A stretch of 64,000 nt of DNA from Acetobacter pasteurianus subsp. pasteurianus LMG 1262 = NBRC 106471 (GCF_000285275.1 NZ_CADO01000011.1:21278-85277); one strand, 5' to 3'; positions 37,958 to 47,545 are shown, numbered from the stretch's first letter. The notes: a model not told the origin generated them from the letters alone. Numbers and translations: made by a program.

Positions 37958-38554
37958 TCAGGAAGCCTTGGCAACCACCACCATGGCTGGCTTAAGCAGG
38001 CGCCCGTACAGCGTCCATGTTGGCGTCCATGCCTGCATGACCGTACCGGGTTCGTGCCCAGCACTCGGCTGTTCTGCCATTGCCTGATGCAGGTTGGCAT
38101 CAAACGGCTTGCCTGCCGGGTCATCACACTTGATGCCGTGGCGTTCCAGAATGGAAATGAAGGAGCGTTCCGTGCTTTCAATGCCTTCACGCATTTTGGT
38201 CAGCACAGAATCTTCGCCTTCCTGCGCAGGTGGCAGGCTGGCCAGCGCACGGCGCAGGTTTTCTGCTGCTTCCACCACGTCACGCGCAAATTTCTGCACG
38301 GCGTACTGGCGGGCATCATCCAGATCACGCTTTGCACGAGCGCGCAGGTTCTGGTTTTCAGCCTCTGAGCGCAGCCACTTTTCTTTAAAGTCAGCAGCGG
38401 TCTGCTCAAGTTCCTGAATACGCGCTTCCGGGCCGCTTGGCTGACCGTTCTGCGCAGCTTCAGCAGCGGCTTCGTGTTCCGGAGCCGTCTGCTCGGCCGG
38501 GGCCGGCTGTGCTGCCGGCGTTTCGACCTGTGTGGGATCTGTATCTTGGGTCAT
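37958..38554 (-). CDS. grpE: GrpE, nucleotide-exchange factor for DnaK
   Basis: Releases ADP from DnaK. From the ATG at 38554 the protein has 198 residues: an acidic, Ala/Glu-rich N-terminus (1-45), a long coiled coil (IQELEQTAADFKEKWLRSEAENQNLRARAKRD in pieces) and the beta domain GIKCDDPAGKPFDANLHQAMAEQPS. A TTG at 38590 could extend it by 12 residues, but this is less likely. hrcA, the usual upstream partner in many alphaproteobacteria, is absent; chvI is divergent instead. Confidence 0.96.
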   Translation of the reverse strand: MTQDTDPTQVETPAAQPAPAEQTAPEHEAAAEAAQNGQPSGPEARIQELEQTAADFKEKWLRSEAENQNLRARAKRDLDDARQYAVQKFARDVVEAAENLRRALASLPPAQEGEDSVLTKMREGIESTERSFISILERHGIKCDDPAGKPFDANLHQAMAEQPSAGHEPGTVMQAWTPTWTLYGRLLKPAMVVVAKAS

Positions 38555-38747
38555 GCCTTTTGAAGTAAGCAACACAAACGCCGCCGACAAGACCCGCCAC
38601 CCCTGCCATGTGCATGATTTTATGCCCTATCTACACAATACAGAAAAAAGCTGGCCGATTCTGGACAGGGGCACTTGGCAGGATAGGATGGCAGGGCCTA
38701 GTCTATAGGGCTTGCTCGCATGGCAGCAGGGAAGGACAACGCAGACA

Positions 38748-39461
38748 ATGACAGAGCGCACCAAGCAGACAATTGCGCTGGTGGATGATGACCGCAATAT
38801 CCTGACATCGGTGCAGATGACGCTGGAGGCAGAAGGCTTCAATGTTCGCACATATACAGATGGCGAATCGGCCTTGCAGGGTTTAACGGCTTATCCGGTT
38901 GATCTGGCTGTTCTGGATATCAAGATGCCCCGCATGGATGGCATGGAACTTCTGCAACGGTTGCGCACCCGCTCCAACCTGCCTGTCATTTTCCTGTCCT
39001 CCAAGAACGAGGAAGTTGACCAGCTTATGGGCCTGCGCCTTGGGGCGGATGATTACATCACCAAGCCGTTCTCCCAACGTCTTTTGCTGGAACGCATCCG
39101 CGCTCTGCTGCGCCGGAATGAAGTGAGCCGTGCAGAAGCCAATGGGGAGCCTACGGGCGGCGCATTGGTGCGTGGCAACCTTTCCTTGGATGAACTGCGC
39201 CATAAATGCACATGGAAAGGGGAAGATGTGCCCCTGACCGTAACGGAGTTTCTGCTGGTAAAAACACTGGCCCAGCGGCCCGGACTGGTGAAATCCCGCG
39301 ATCAGCTGATTGATGCTGCGTATGGCGACACCGTGTATGTGGATGACCGCACCATCGACAGCCATATCAAACGTGTGCGCAAAAAGTTCCGCCAGGTGGA
39401 TGACGAATTCAACCAGATCGAAACCCTATACGGTATCGGTTACCGATATCGGGAAGACTGA
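38748..39461 (+). CDS. chvI: ChvI, response regulator
   Basis: OmpR-class regulator of 237 residues. Receiver: V12-D13-D14-D15, phospho-acceptor D57 in [21 protein letters not shown] and DYITKPF. C-terminal winged helix: [17 protein letters not shown] and [21 protein letters not shown]. The motif spacing and the ending [14 protein letters not shown] match the ChvI/ExoR-pathway regulator, controlling acid and envelope stress responses in alphaproteobacteria. ATG 38748 is preferred over 38712. chvG follows after 9 bp. Confidence 0.92.
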   Translation: MTERTKQTIALVDDDRNILTSVQMTLEAEGFNVRTYTDGESALQGLTAYPVDLAVLDIKMPRMDGMELLQRLRTRSNLPVIFLSSKNEEVDQLMGLRLGADDYITKPFSQRLLLERIRALLRRNEVSRAEANGEPTGGALVRGNLSLDELRHKCTWKGEDVPLTVTEFLLVKTLAQRPGLVKSRDQLIDAAYGDTVYVDDRTIDSHIKRVRKKFRQVDDEFNQIETLYGIGYRYRED

Positions 39462-39470
39462 TCGCGGTTC

Positions 39471-41273
39471 ATGACCAGCCCGCCCGCCCCTTCTTTTTTT
39501 AAGGCGCTGGCAGGCCGCATTGGTGGCCTGCATTATCTGTCCATGCCGGGCAACAAGCCCCGCAAAGGCAGTATAGAAGCCACAGCGGCTTATCAGGCCT
39601 CTCGCACACGGCTGATTTCTCCGCTGATGCGGCGGGTCTTGCTGGTTAACATTCTGCCGATTGCCCTGCTGGGCGTGACCATTCTGTTTCTGAACCAGTT
39701 TCGGAACGGCCTGCTGGCAACAGAAGTTACCGCCCTGCGTGAACAGGCCCGAATTTATGCGGGCGCATTGGGGCAAAGTGCCGTACGCGCCGCACATCCC
39801 CATGCTACTAATCCGCAGGACCGTGACTATGTGCTGGAAGAATCTCTGGCCCGTCCACTGTTGCTGCGGCTTACAGAGCCAAGCCCCAACGCCCATGCCC
39901 GCCTGTTTGGGCCAGATGGCCGCTTGGTGGCTGACAATCTGGCAGACTGGCCCGAAACGGCAGAACCCGCCCCGGCCACACCGCGCAATGAGCAACGTGT
40001 TAAAACCATTCCTTTTCCACCAGCCACGCAGCCCGGCATTTATGAGCGGTTTCTGACATGGCTGTGGGGCAGCCATAATTCGGGCATTGTCACGCTGAAT
40101 ACGGATGAAGAAGACATTCCTGCCCGGCCCTCCGGCACAGCTGTCGGCACAAAAGGCGCACCGCCGCCACCTCCGCTGGAAGCGCCGCCCTATATCCGGC
40201 GTACCGCACGGGGGCGCCTGATTATTACGGTAGCTGAACCTGTCATGCATGATGGCAGCACCATTGGCATTATTCAGCTAACCCGCGTGGCCTCACAGGT
40301 TGATCGGTCCCTGTTTGCCATTCGGTCTTCCATTCTGTCCGTTTTTCTGATGGCTCTTGTGTTGACGGTACTGCTCTCGTGGTACCTCTCACTCACCATT
40401 GCGCGGCCACTGTTGCGGCTGGCCGCATCAGCACAGGTTATGCGTGATGCAACAGGCCGCACTGGCACCGTGCCCGCACGACTGCTGGCCAGACGTGATG
40501 AAATTGGCGATGTAGCGCGTGCCCTGCAAGCCAGCGCACAAGCGCTCTGGAAGCGTATGGACGCCATTGAACGCTTTGCCGCTGATGTCAGCCACGAAAT
40601 TAAAAATCCACTGTCTTCCATCCGCTCGGCCATTGAAACACTGCTGCGTATTGAAGACCTGAACCAGCAACGCCGCCTGCTGACCATTATCAACGATGAT
40701 GTGCGCAGGTTAGACAGGCTGATTACCGATATTTCAGACGCCAGCCGTCTGGACGCCGAAATGTCGCGCGCTAAGGCTGAACCTGTTGCCATTGCGCCGC
40801 TGCTTTCTGTTTTGGCAGAAATTCAGCAGGCTACCCGGCAAGATGGGCAACCCATTGTGCAAACAAATGTGCAGGGCGATACCCCAGAAAGCCCATTGGA
40901 AGTTCTGGCTGTAGAAGATCGTCTTGTGCAGGTTTTGCGCAACCTGATTGGTAATGCCATTTCCTTTTCTCCGCCCAACGGCCACATCACGCTCTCAGCT
41001 ATGCCAACAGGCAAGATGGTCACCATTTCTGTGGCAGATGAAGGCCCGGGCATTCCGCAGGCCAAGCTGGATTCGATTTTTGACCGCTTTTATTCCGAGC
41101 GCCCGAAGAATGAAAATTTCGGCCAACACTCAGGCTTGGGGCTTTCCATCAGCCGTCAGATTATAGAAGCCCTGCACGGCACGATTTCCGTTGATAATCT
41201 GCACAACCAGAATGGGCAGGTTATTGGAGCCTGTTTTACCATTCAGCTCCCGCGGGTCATTGTCACCCGTTAG
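39471..41273 (+). CDS. chvG: ChvG, sensor histidine kinase
   Basis: Membrane kinase of 600 residues, partner of ChvI. A cytosolic N-terminus, first helix (VNILPIALLGVTILFL, about 61-76), a periplasmic domain of about 200 residues with a Pro-rich stretch, second helix (SILSVFLMALVLTVLLSWYL), a HAMP region, then the H box SHEIKNPLSSIRS with H375, N box LRNLIGNAISFS, G1 VADEGPGIP and HSGLGLSISRQI. In rhizobia the periplasmic inhibitor ExoR holds this kinase off; no exoR is in the window. In many alphaproteobacteria hprK follows; here ridA and rapZ do. Confidence 0.93.
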   Translation: MTSPPAPSFFKALAGRIGGLHYLSMPGNKPRKGSIEATAAYQASRTRLISPLMRRVLLVNILPIALLGVTILFLNQFRNGLLATEVTALREQARIYAGALGQSAVRAAHPHATNPQDRDYVLEESLARPLLLRLTEPSPNAHARLFGPDGRLVADNLADWPETAEPAPATPRNEQRVKTIPFPPATQPGIYERFLTWLWGSHNSGIVTLNTDEEDIPARPSGTAVGTKGAPPPPPLEAPPYIRRTARGRLIITVAEPVMHDGSTIGIIQLTRVASQVDRSLFAIRSSILSVFLMALVLTVLLSWYLSLTIARPLLRLAASAQVMRDATGRTGTVPARLLARRDEIGDVARALQASAQALWKRMDAIERFAADVSHEIKNPLSSIRSAIETLLRIEDLNQQRRLLTIINDDVRRLDRLITDISDASRLDAEMSRAKAEPVAIAPLLSVLAEIQQATRQDGQPIVQTNVQGDTPESPLEVLAVEDRLVQVLRNLIGNAISFSPPNGHITLSAMPTGKMVTISVADEGPGIPQAKLDSIFDRFYSERPKNENFGQHSGLGLSISRQIIEALHGTISVDNLHNQNGQVIGACFTIQLPRVIVTR

Positions 41274-41293
41274 CCCGGTAAAACTGAGTGCAT

Positions 41294-41692
41294 TTAGAAG
41301 GCGTAATCTTCTTCCTGCGCTTCAGCCACTTCTTCCTGCACAACCAGCTCAAAAATAATTTTGGGCTGGGAAGAAGGCGCATCCTTTAACCACATCAGTG
41401 TCATGATTGGGGAAATGGAAGGGAAAAACTGCCGAAAAACGGGAAAACAGGATGGAAAATTTTCGGCATCCGCAACGGTGCAAAGAATATGGGTAACATC
41501 ATGCAAGGCATGCCCCTGTTGGGCCAGAAGCTCTACCCCCTGCTCCAGTGCTGCACGGCACTGCTCAGCCATATCAAGCCCTTTGATATGCGGCGCCGTT
41601 ATGCCTGAAAGAACAAATCCGCCCGTTATATGTTTAAGATGTGGTGTATGCTGTTTCACCAAAGCCCGATCTGCCTGTTGTTTTTGCGTCAT
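41294..41692 (-). CDS. RidA-family (YjgF/UK114) protein
   Basis: A 132-residue protein of the family that hydrolyses reactive enamine/imine intermediates of PLP enzymes. The fold elements are present (GGFVLSGITAPHIKG, QCRAALEQGVELLAQQGHALHDVTHILCTVADAENF in pieces), but the usual arginine of the RidA active site (in ...RxxVxV...) is not obvious; the C-terminal part reads MTLMWLKDAPSSQPKIIFELVV. It might be a non-canonical subgroup. It lies convergent to chvG and divergent to rapZ. Confidence 0.75.
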   Translation of the reverse strand: MTQKQQADRALVKQHTPHLKHITGGFVLSGITAPHIKGLDMAEQCRAALEQGVELLAQQGHALHDVTHILCTVADAENFPSCFPVFRQFFPSISPIMTLMWLKDAPSSQPKIIFELVVQEEVAEAQEEDYAF

Positions 41693-41740
41693 GACAATGT
41701 CAGGACGTAAGGCAAGAATGAACAGACCGCAATTTTCTCT

Positions 41741-41792
41741 TTCGTAACAAACGCCTTGTTTTACGTCACAAAACGCAACGATGTGTTACGAA
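41741..41792. promoter_or_regulatory. Nested dyad between ridA and rapZ
   Basis: Outer arms TTCGTAACA (41741-41749) and TGTTACGAA (41784-41792) are a perfect 9-bp inverted repeat; inside lies GTTTT-N7-AAAAC. It sits in the 264-bp gap, about 50 bp before ridA and 165 bp before rapZ. Whether DNA operator or RNA hairpin is not known. No other gene is seen in the gap. Confidence 0.45.
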
Positions 41793-41956
41793 GTGATGCC
41801 TGCCTTGAGGATAATGCCTTCTCACAACGGGCCAAACTGCAGTAAAGTGGCTGAGCAAAGCACTTAACAGGTTTACTGGCTGATTCCAGGTTCTGGCATC
41901 TTTCTGCATCATCAACCAGCACCTGCCAGCCTCAAGATGGAGAGGAAAAGCCGTTC

Positions 41957-42937
41957 ATGGTTACGGCAGATGATACGCCCGCACCACGCCGCATTCTGCT
42001 GGTGTCCGGCCTATCTGGGGCGGGCAAATCCTCCATCCTGCGGATTCTGGAAGATCTGGAACACGAAGTTATCGACAACCCTCCACTTGGGATGTTGGAT
42101 GATATTGTTGCCCGTGCAGAACGCCCTGTTGCCATTGGGGTAGATTCCCGCACCCGTGGGTTTGATGCTTCCGCCGTGCTGGAAGCCATGGCCCGCCTGC
42201 GCATGAACCCGCACCTGCGTGTTGAACTGATTTATGCCACAGCAGATGAAAGCGTGCTGCTACGCCGCTATACGGCAACACGCCGCCGCCATCCGCTGGC
42301 ACCGCACGGCAGTATCAAAGAAGGTATTGAAGAAGAAATAGCCCTGACAGCTCCACTACGGGCTGCGGCTGATCTGGTGATTGATACAACAGATATGCCC
42401 CCGCCGGAGCTACGCCAGTTTGTAGAAAGCCGCTTTAGCCCGTGGACAGGTGGGGCGCAGGAAGGCCTGACTGTAGCGCTGATGTCCTTCGCCTACCCGG
42501 CGGGCCTGCCGCGTGAAGCTGATATTGTTTTTGATGCCCGCTTTTTGCGCAATCCGCATTATGTGCCCGAACTGGCCCCAAAAACCGGGTTGGATGCTGA
42601 CGTAGCAGAATATGTGGCTGAAGACCGCGATTACCTGCCCTTCCTGAACCAGATTCATGCCATGCTGCAACTGGTGCTTCCGCGCTTTGTGCAGGAAGGC
42701 AAGAAATACGCCACCATTGCCATTGGCTGTTCAGGCGGGCGGCATCGCTCCGTAACCATTGTGGAAGCCTTGGCCAAAAGACTTTCCGCGCCTGACGGAA
42801 TGGGGAAGTATGAGGGCGCGGGAAAATGGCCCATCATGGTCATGCACCGTGAACTGGCCCGGCAGGGCATTACCTCTTGGCGTTGGGCCAGAAAACCTGT
42901 GGAGCCTGCCTTGTCTGATTCTTCACGCACACTCTAA
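41957..42937 (+). CDS. rapZ: RapZ, nucleotide-binding RNase adapter
   Basis: A 326-residue P-loop protein. Walker A GLSGAGKSS at residues 18-26, Walker B-like VIDTTDMPPPELRQF, and the C-terminal domain with FAYPAGLPREADIVFDARFLRNP and the conserved AIGCSGGRHRSVTIVEALA are diagnostic. In E. coli RapZ guides RNase E to the GlmZ small RNA to control glucosamine-6-phosphate; in alphaproteobacteria its target is less clear. GGAGAGGA lies about 10 bases before the ATG. PTS genes that often neighbour it are absent. Confidence 0.95.
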   Translation: MVTADDTPAPRRILLVSGLSGAGKSSILRILEDLEHEVIDNPPLGMLDDIVARAERPVAIGVDSRTRGFDASAVLEAMARLRMNPHLRVELIYATADESVLLRRYTATRRRHPLAPHGSIKEGIEEEIALTAPLRAAADLVIDTTDMPPPELRQFVESRFSPWTGGAQEGLTVALMSFAYPAGLPREADIVFDARFLRNPHYVPELAPKTGLDADVAEYVAEDRDYLPFLNQIHAMLQLVLPRFVQEGKKYATIAIGCSGGRHRSVTIVEALAKRLSAPDGMGKYEGAGKWPIMVMHRELARQGITSWRWARKPVEPALSDSSRTL

Positions 42938-42960
42938 TTCCAGACGGAAACATACTGCCC

Positions 42961-43569
42961 TCAGGCATGGCCCACCTGTCCGCTCAAGCGCAATGGGTCG
43001 ATATTGATAGAAGCCAAGGCACGCCGCCATTTGGCTGCATGGTCGCTCCCAAACACAATATCCCGCGTGGCGGGTGCCACCAGCCAGGCATCCTGCTGAA
43101 GAATTTCTTCTTCAAGCTGTCCGGCTGTCCAACTGGCATGGCCCATAGCCAACAGGGCTTCTTGCGGGCCTTTGCCTGCGGCAATTTCCTTCAGCACATC
43201 CACGCTGCCTGTCAGGGCAACATTTGGGCTGACACTCAGGCTATTTTCCCCTTCCCATTCAGCGGAATGCAGCACAAGGCCCCGCCCTGCATCTACCGGG
43301 CCACCTGCACACAAACCAATCCGCCGGACCGGAGGCATGGGCTGGATATCAAGTTGGGCTAACAATTCATCAAAGCTGGCCACAGCCAAGCGCTTGTTCA
43401 CCACCAACCCCATTGTGCCCGTATCTGGCGCATGTGCGCAGATATAAATCACACTCTGAGCAAAAGGTGTTTGCGCCAACATGGGGGAAGCCACCAGCAA
43501 CATACCTGCGAGAGAATGTGTTTCTTCTGGCTCGGATGGCGCAGAAATAGAAGAATTTACGGATATCAT
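42961..43569 (-). CDS. YqgE/AlgH-family protein
   Basis: From ATG 43569 the protein has 202 residues. The family signature runs through LAGMLLVASPMLAQTPFAQSVIYICAHAPDTGTMGLVVNK (quoted as one region; key parts SPML, FAQSVIYIC, GTMGLVVNK), GLCAGGPVDAGRGLVLHS, and LLAMGHASWTAGQLEEEI with the conserved GxxxWxxGQLexE. Function remains unsettled; it is widespread and cytosolic. An upstream start at 43659 would add 30 unconserved residues. It lies convergent to rapZ. Confidence 0.9.
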   Translation of the reverse strand: MISVNSSISAPSEPEETHSLAGMLLVASPMLAQTPFAQSVIYICAHAPDTGTMGLVVNKRLAVASFDELLAQLDIQPMPPVRRIGLCAGGPVDAGRGLVLHSAEWEGENSLSVSPNVALTGSVDVLKEIAAGKGPQEALLAMGHASWTAGQLEEEILQQDAWLVAPATRDIVFGSDHAAKWRRALASINIDPLRLSGQVGHA

Positions 43570-43682
43570 ACTCAGAATATGAGAAGCGCCTCTTTTTTTG
43601 ACAAGATTGAACCTGCCTTTATGACTGACATATGCCCCGCCGCAATCTGTGAAGGGCAAATATTTTGTAAGGCAATTATAGC

Positions 43683-44600
43683 ATGAATACCCTTTCGCGC
43701 TTTCTGGATGCGCTAGACAGCTATCATGTTACGGATGGCAGCAAGTTTAAACTAAGCGCGCATAATCCGAATGATGACGGCAATCTGGGCCTGACAAAAG
43801 CAGATGGAAAACTTCTGCTGCGCAAAGTCAAAAGCCTTTTGCAAATATTGCAAGAACTTCTCTACGCCAACCAGACCCACTCTCTGCTGATCATTTTGCA
43901 AGGTATGGATGCTGCAGGCAAAGATGGCACTATCAAGCATGTGATGTCTGGGGTGAACCCCCAAGGGGTTTCCGTAACGTCTTTCAAACAACCCGGCCCG
44001 ACTGAACTGCAACACGGCTTTTTATGGCGCATCCATACCGCCGCACCGCAGGCAGGGCGTATCGTTATTTTTAACCGCAGCCAGTATGAAGATGTACTGG
44101 TAACCCGCGTGCATCCAGAATTGCTCCAGAACGCTCATCTGACGGGGGAAGTAAACACCCCTGAATTCTGGCAAGGCCGCTTTAGCGATATCCGCCATCT
44201 GGAACACTATTTTAGCCGCCAGGGCACTGTGGTGCTTAAGTTTTTCCTGAATATCTCGCCCGAAGAACAGCGGAAACGCCTATTGGCCCGGCTGGATATT
44301 CCGGAAAAGCGCTGGAAATTCTCACCTTCCGATTTGAAAGAGCGTGAATTCTGGAAGGAATATGCCACAGCTTATCAGGATGCCATTGCCGAAACAGCGC
44401 GCCCGTATGCGCCGTGGATTATCGTGCCTTCCAACCACAAATGGTATGCGCGCCTTGTGGTAATTGGCACCATTATTCGTGCTCTTAGAAACCTGCATCA
44501 GGTTACACCCAAGCCTGCGCCAGAAGTTGAACACTTTCTGGATGAATACCGTGCCCATCTTCTGGCTGAAAAAGGCCAGATCCCCACTCCACAGAACTGA
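43683..44600 (+). CDS. ppk2: PPK2-family polyphosphate kinase/phosphotransferase
   Basis: Uses inorganic polyphosphate to phosphorylate nucleoside mono- or diphosphates. The 305-residue protein has Walker A QGMDAAGKDGT (G74-G82), lid elements NRSQYEDVLVTRVHPE, Walker B-like VVLKFFLNISPEEQRKRLLARLD (in pieces) and WKFSPSDLKER. A single PPK2 domain and the N-terminal region with KLLLRKVKSLLQILQELLYANQTHSLLIILQ identify the PPK2 class that may accept AMP and ADP. AAGG is 10 bases before the ATG. Position close to no Pho box, so PhoB control is not supported. Confidence 0.92.
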   Translation: MNTLSRFLDALDSYHVTDGSKFKLSAHNPNDDGNLGLTKADGKLLLRKVKSLLQILQELLYANQTHSLLIILQGMDAAGKDGTIKHVMSGVNPQGVSVTSFKQPGPTELQHGFLWRIHTAAPQAGRIVIFNRSQYEDVLVTRVHPELLQNAHLTGEVNTPEFWQGRFSDIRHLEHYFSRQGTVVLKFFLNISPEEQRKRLLARLDIPEKRWKFSPSDLKEREFWKEYATAYQDAIAETARPYAPWIIVPSNHKWYARLVVIGTIIRALRNLHQVTPKPAPEVEHFLDEYRAHLLAEKGQIPTPQN

Positions 44601-44606
44601 ACCTGA

Positions 44607-45110
44607 ATGATGTCTTCACGTTTTCCCGCACTTATGCTGGCAGGCCTTACGGGTCTAGCAGCCTCTTGCCTCTCCTCCCCGGCACAAGCCCGATGGGGCT
44701 GGAAGCAGGAAGCCCCTGCTGCATCCTCCATGCCTGCGACCTGCAATAATCAGGATTTCCTGAACAAACAGCAGGATTATGAAAATGGCGGTGCCAAAGG
44801 GGATACACCCGTCCATATCTGCGGCACCGTGCGCGCAGTCAGCGCCAAGGCGCGCCATACACGCAGCGGGTGGCATGGATATTTTTATGTAACCGTTGCC
44901 CCCAACATTTCCATCCGCATTGTGACCAATCTGGATGAAATGCACACACCCTCATGGCCGTGGGTCAATAAGGGAGACCAGGTGGAAGTGGTGGGGCGTT
45001 ATTATTACGATTCCTACCGCAAGCAGGGCATTGACTGGACACACCGTGGCACTGGCAAATCTTGGCCAATTCCGGGTTCTGTTACGGTTAACGGCACCAA
45101 GTACGACTGA
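44607..45110 (+). CDS. Exported DUF3465-like protein
   Basis: A 167-residue protein with a signal peptide (ending LSSPAQA). The mature part has an OB-like beta pattern: VHICGTVRAVSAKARHTRSGWHGYFYVTVA (in pieces), IRIVTNLDEM, GDQVEVVGRYYYDSYRKQGIDWTHRGTGKSWPIPGSVTVNG; the IDWTHRG..K..PG.V..NG end resembles DUF3465. Two cysteines (about C46 and C72) could pair. Function unknown. It starts 6 bp after ppk2 and probably shares its transcript, ending at the strong terminator 45140-45170. Confidence 0.68.
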   Translation: MMSSRFPALMLAGLTGLAASCLSSPAQARWGWKQEAPAASSMPATCNNQDFLNKQQDYENGGAKGDTPVHICGTVRAVSAKARHTRSGWHGYFYVTVAPNISIRIVTNLDEMHTPSWPWVNKGDQVEVVGRYYYDSYRKQGIDWTHRGTGKSWPIPGSVTVNGTKYD

Positions 45111-45139
45111 TCTTTTTCAGTTCCCGCAGCACATACAAA

Positions 45140-45170
45140 CAGGGCCGCCAGATATTTTCTGGCGGCCCTG
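45140..45170. terminator. Bidirectional terminator
   Basis: CAGGGCCGCCAGA (45140-45152) and TCTGGCGGCCCTG (45158-45170) make a perfect 13-bp stem with loop TATTT. It lies between the exported protein gene (+) and clpA (-). T-runs on both sides are short. Confidence 0.85.
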
Positions 45171-45199
45171 CAGTTATTTACGCACGTGGCAGACATTCA

Positions 45200-47545
45200 T
45201 CAGCCCGTTGCTTCTTCCTCATGCTCACTGCCGTGGGTGTCTTCCCCATTGTTGGATGAGCTATTGCTTTCAACAATATCAAACGCCAGTTCACCGTTCT
45301 TCAGGCCAATTTTAACGGCTCCACCCTTTGCCAGCTTGCCAAATAGCAGTTCTTCGGCCAGCGGCTTCTTGATGGATTCCTGAATAACGCGCCCCAGAGG
45401 CCGTGCGCCATACAGCCTGTCATACCCACGCTCTGCCAGCCATTCCTTGGCTGCGGAAGACAGTTCGATGGTCACATTGCGGTCTGCAAGCTGTGCTTCC
45501 AACTGGAGCACAAACTTTTCAACCACCTGCCCCACAATTTCAGGCGAGAGGTGTGCAAACGGAATAATGGCATCCAGACGGTTGCGGAATTCTGGCGTAA
45601 ACAGGCGTTTGATGGCCTCTTCATCCTCACCTTCACGCACCTGACGACCAAAGCCCACGGCTTCCTTGCTCATATCCGACGCACCGGCATTGGTGGTCAT
45701 GATCAGGATAACGTTGCGGAAATCGACCGTCTTACCGTTATGGTCTGTCAGCTTTCCGTTATCCATCACCTGCAACAGCACGTTGTACAGATCTGGATGT
45801 GCCTTTTCGATTTCATCCAGAAGCAGCACTGCGTGTGGGTGCTGATCAATGGCATCTGTCAGCAAACCGCCCTGATCGAACCCTACATACCCCGGAGGCG
45901 CACCCAACAGACGAGAGATGGAATGCCGCTCCATGTATTCGGACATATCGAAGCGAACCAGTTCAATCCCCAGCGCTGTTGCCAGCTGACGGGCCACTTC
46001 TGTTTTACCAACCCCGGTGGGGCCAGAGAACAGATAGTTGCCAATCGGCTTTTCTGCATCACGCAGGCCAGCACGCGCCAGCTTGATAGCCGCAGACAAG
46101 GCATCAATGGCCTGATCCTGCCCGAACACCATCCCTTTCAGATCGCGTTCCAGAGAACGCAGCACTTCCTTATCATCCGCAGAGATGCTTTTGGGTGGGA
46201 TGCGGGCAATACGCGCGATAATGTCTTCCACATCCTTCAGGTTCACCGTCTTGCGGCGGCGGCCTTCTGGCTGAAGCATGCGGGAAGCACCTACCTCATC
46301 AATCACGTCAATCGCCTTATCGGGTAGCTTGCGATCATGAATGTACTTGGCAGACAGTTCCACTGCCGCACGAATGGCTTCTTCCGTGTAACGCACCTTG
46401 TGGTGTTTTTCGTAGCTGCCTTTCAGGCCGCGCAGAATTTTCACCGCATCATCAATGGTGGGTTCAGGCACATCAATCTTCTGGAAGCGCCGCACAAGTG
46501 CACGGTCTTTTTCGAAGTGCTGCCGGAATTCCTTATACGTTGTGGACCCGATGCAGCGCAGAGTGCCTGCCGCCAATGCAGGTTTAAGCAGGTTAGAGGC
46601 ATCCATCGCGCCGCCTGATGTTGCCCCAGCACCAATAACGGTGTGGATTTCATCAATAAACAGGATGGCGTGCGGGTCCTGATCCAGCTCTGTTACCACA
46701 GCTTTCAGGCGTTCTTCAAAATCACCGCGGTAGCGTGTACCTGCCAGCAATGCGCCCATATCCAACGAATAGATGGTGGATTTCAGCAGCACTTCTGGCA
46801 CGTTACCTTCCACAATGCGGCGGGCCAGCCCTTCCGCAATGGCGGTTTTGCCTACACCCGGATCCCCCACATAAAGTGGGTTGTTCTTGGTGCGGCGGCA
46901 CAAAATCTGAATGGTGCGTTCAATTTCCGTATCGCGCCCGATAAGCGGATCTACCTTACCGGCAATCGCCTTATCGTTCAGATTGACGCAATAGGTAGAC
47001 AGCGCATCCTGATTGCCCTTCTGGCTTTTGCTTTCTGTCCGTTCGGGTTCTTCCCCGCCCTTTTCTGCATTGGATTCCGTACCCGCAACCGGGCGGCGCG
47101 TGGAACGATCCGGCGCTTTGGCAATACCGTGAGACAGAAAGTTAACAGCATCCAGCCGCGTCATATCCTGCAACTGCAGGAAATACACTGCATGGCTTTC
47201 CCGTTCGGCAAACAGGGCCACAAGCACGTTTGCGCCTGTTACCTCATCCCGCCCGGTTGATTGCACATGAATAGCCGCCCGCTGAATAACGCGCTGGAAC
47301 GCGGCGGTAGGTTTTGGTTCTGTTGGCCGATCAGATGCCAGCCCGGCCAAATCCTTATCCAGAAAACCTGTCAGATCCGTGCGCAGGCGGTCCAGATCCA
47401 CCCCGCACGCCCGGAACACCGTAACGGCGTCCGCATCATCAACCAGGGCAAGAAGCAGATGCTCAAGCGTGGCGTATTCATGATGCCGTTCACCGGCCAG
47501 AATGAGCGCCCGATGTAGAGTCTGTTCGAGATTGCGTGACAACAT
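45200..47545 (-). CDS. clpA: ClpA, ATPase subunit of Clp protease
   Basis: AAA+ unfoldase of 781 residues that feeds ClpP. It has the N-domain with two Clp-N repeats (1-140), a Lys/Glu-rich linker (RRPVAGTESNAEKGGEEPERTESKSQ in pieces), the first AAA module with Walker A GDPGVGKTAIAEGLARR and AILFIDEIHTVIGAGAT, and the second with GPTGVGKTEVARQLA and VLLLDEIEKAHPDLYN. The short middle region marks ClpA rather than ClpB. A His-free acidic tail ends it. AAAGGAG is 10 bases before the ATG. Confidence 0.97.
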   Translation of the reverse strand: MLSRNLEQTLHRALILAGERHHEYATLEHLLLALVDDADAVTVFRACGVDLDRLRTDLTGFLDKDLAGLASDRPTEPKPTAAFQRVIQRAAIHVQSTGRDEVTGANVLVALFAERESHAVYFLQLQDMTRLDAVNFLSHGIAKAPDRSTRRPVAGTESNAEKGGEEPERTESKSQKGNQDALSTYCVNLNDKAIAGKVDPLIGRDTEIERTIQILCRRTKNNPLYVGDPGVGKTAIAEGLARRIVEGNVPEVLLKSTIYSLDMGALLAGTRYRGDFEERLKAVVTELDQDPHAILFIDEIHTVIGAGATSGGAMDASNLLKPALAAGTLRCIGSTTYKEFRQHFEKDRALVRRFQKIDVPEPTIDDAVKILRGLKGSYEKHHKVRYTEEAIRAAVELSAKYIHDRKLPDKAIDVIDEVGASRMLQPEGRRRKTVNLKDVEDIIARIARIPPKSISADDKEVLRSLERDLKGMVFGQDQAIDALSAAIKLARAGLRDAEKPIGNYLFSGPTGVGKTEVARQLATALGIELVRFDMSEYMERHSISRLLGAPPGYVGFDQGGLLTDAIDQHPHAVLLLDEIEKAHPDLYNVLLQVMDNGKLTDHNGKTVDFRNVILIMTTNAGASDMSKEAVGFGRQVREGEDEEAIKRLFTPEFRNRLDAIIPFAHLSPEIVGQVVEKFVLQLEAQLADRNVTIELSSAAKEWLAERGYDRLYGARPLGRVIQESIKKPLAEELLFGKLAKGGAVKIGLKNGELAFDIVESNSSSNNGEDTHGSEHEEEATG

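Noticed and set aside
43570..43682. Pho box before ppk2
   Set aside because: No CTGTCAT-like pair with 4-base spacing was present, so PhoB control is not claimed.
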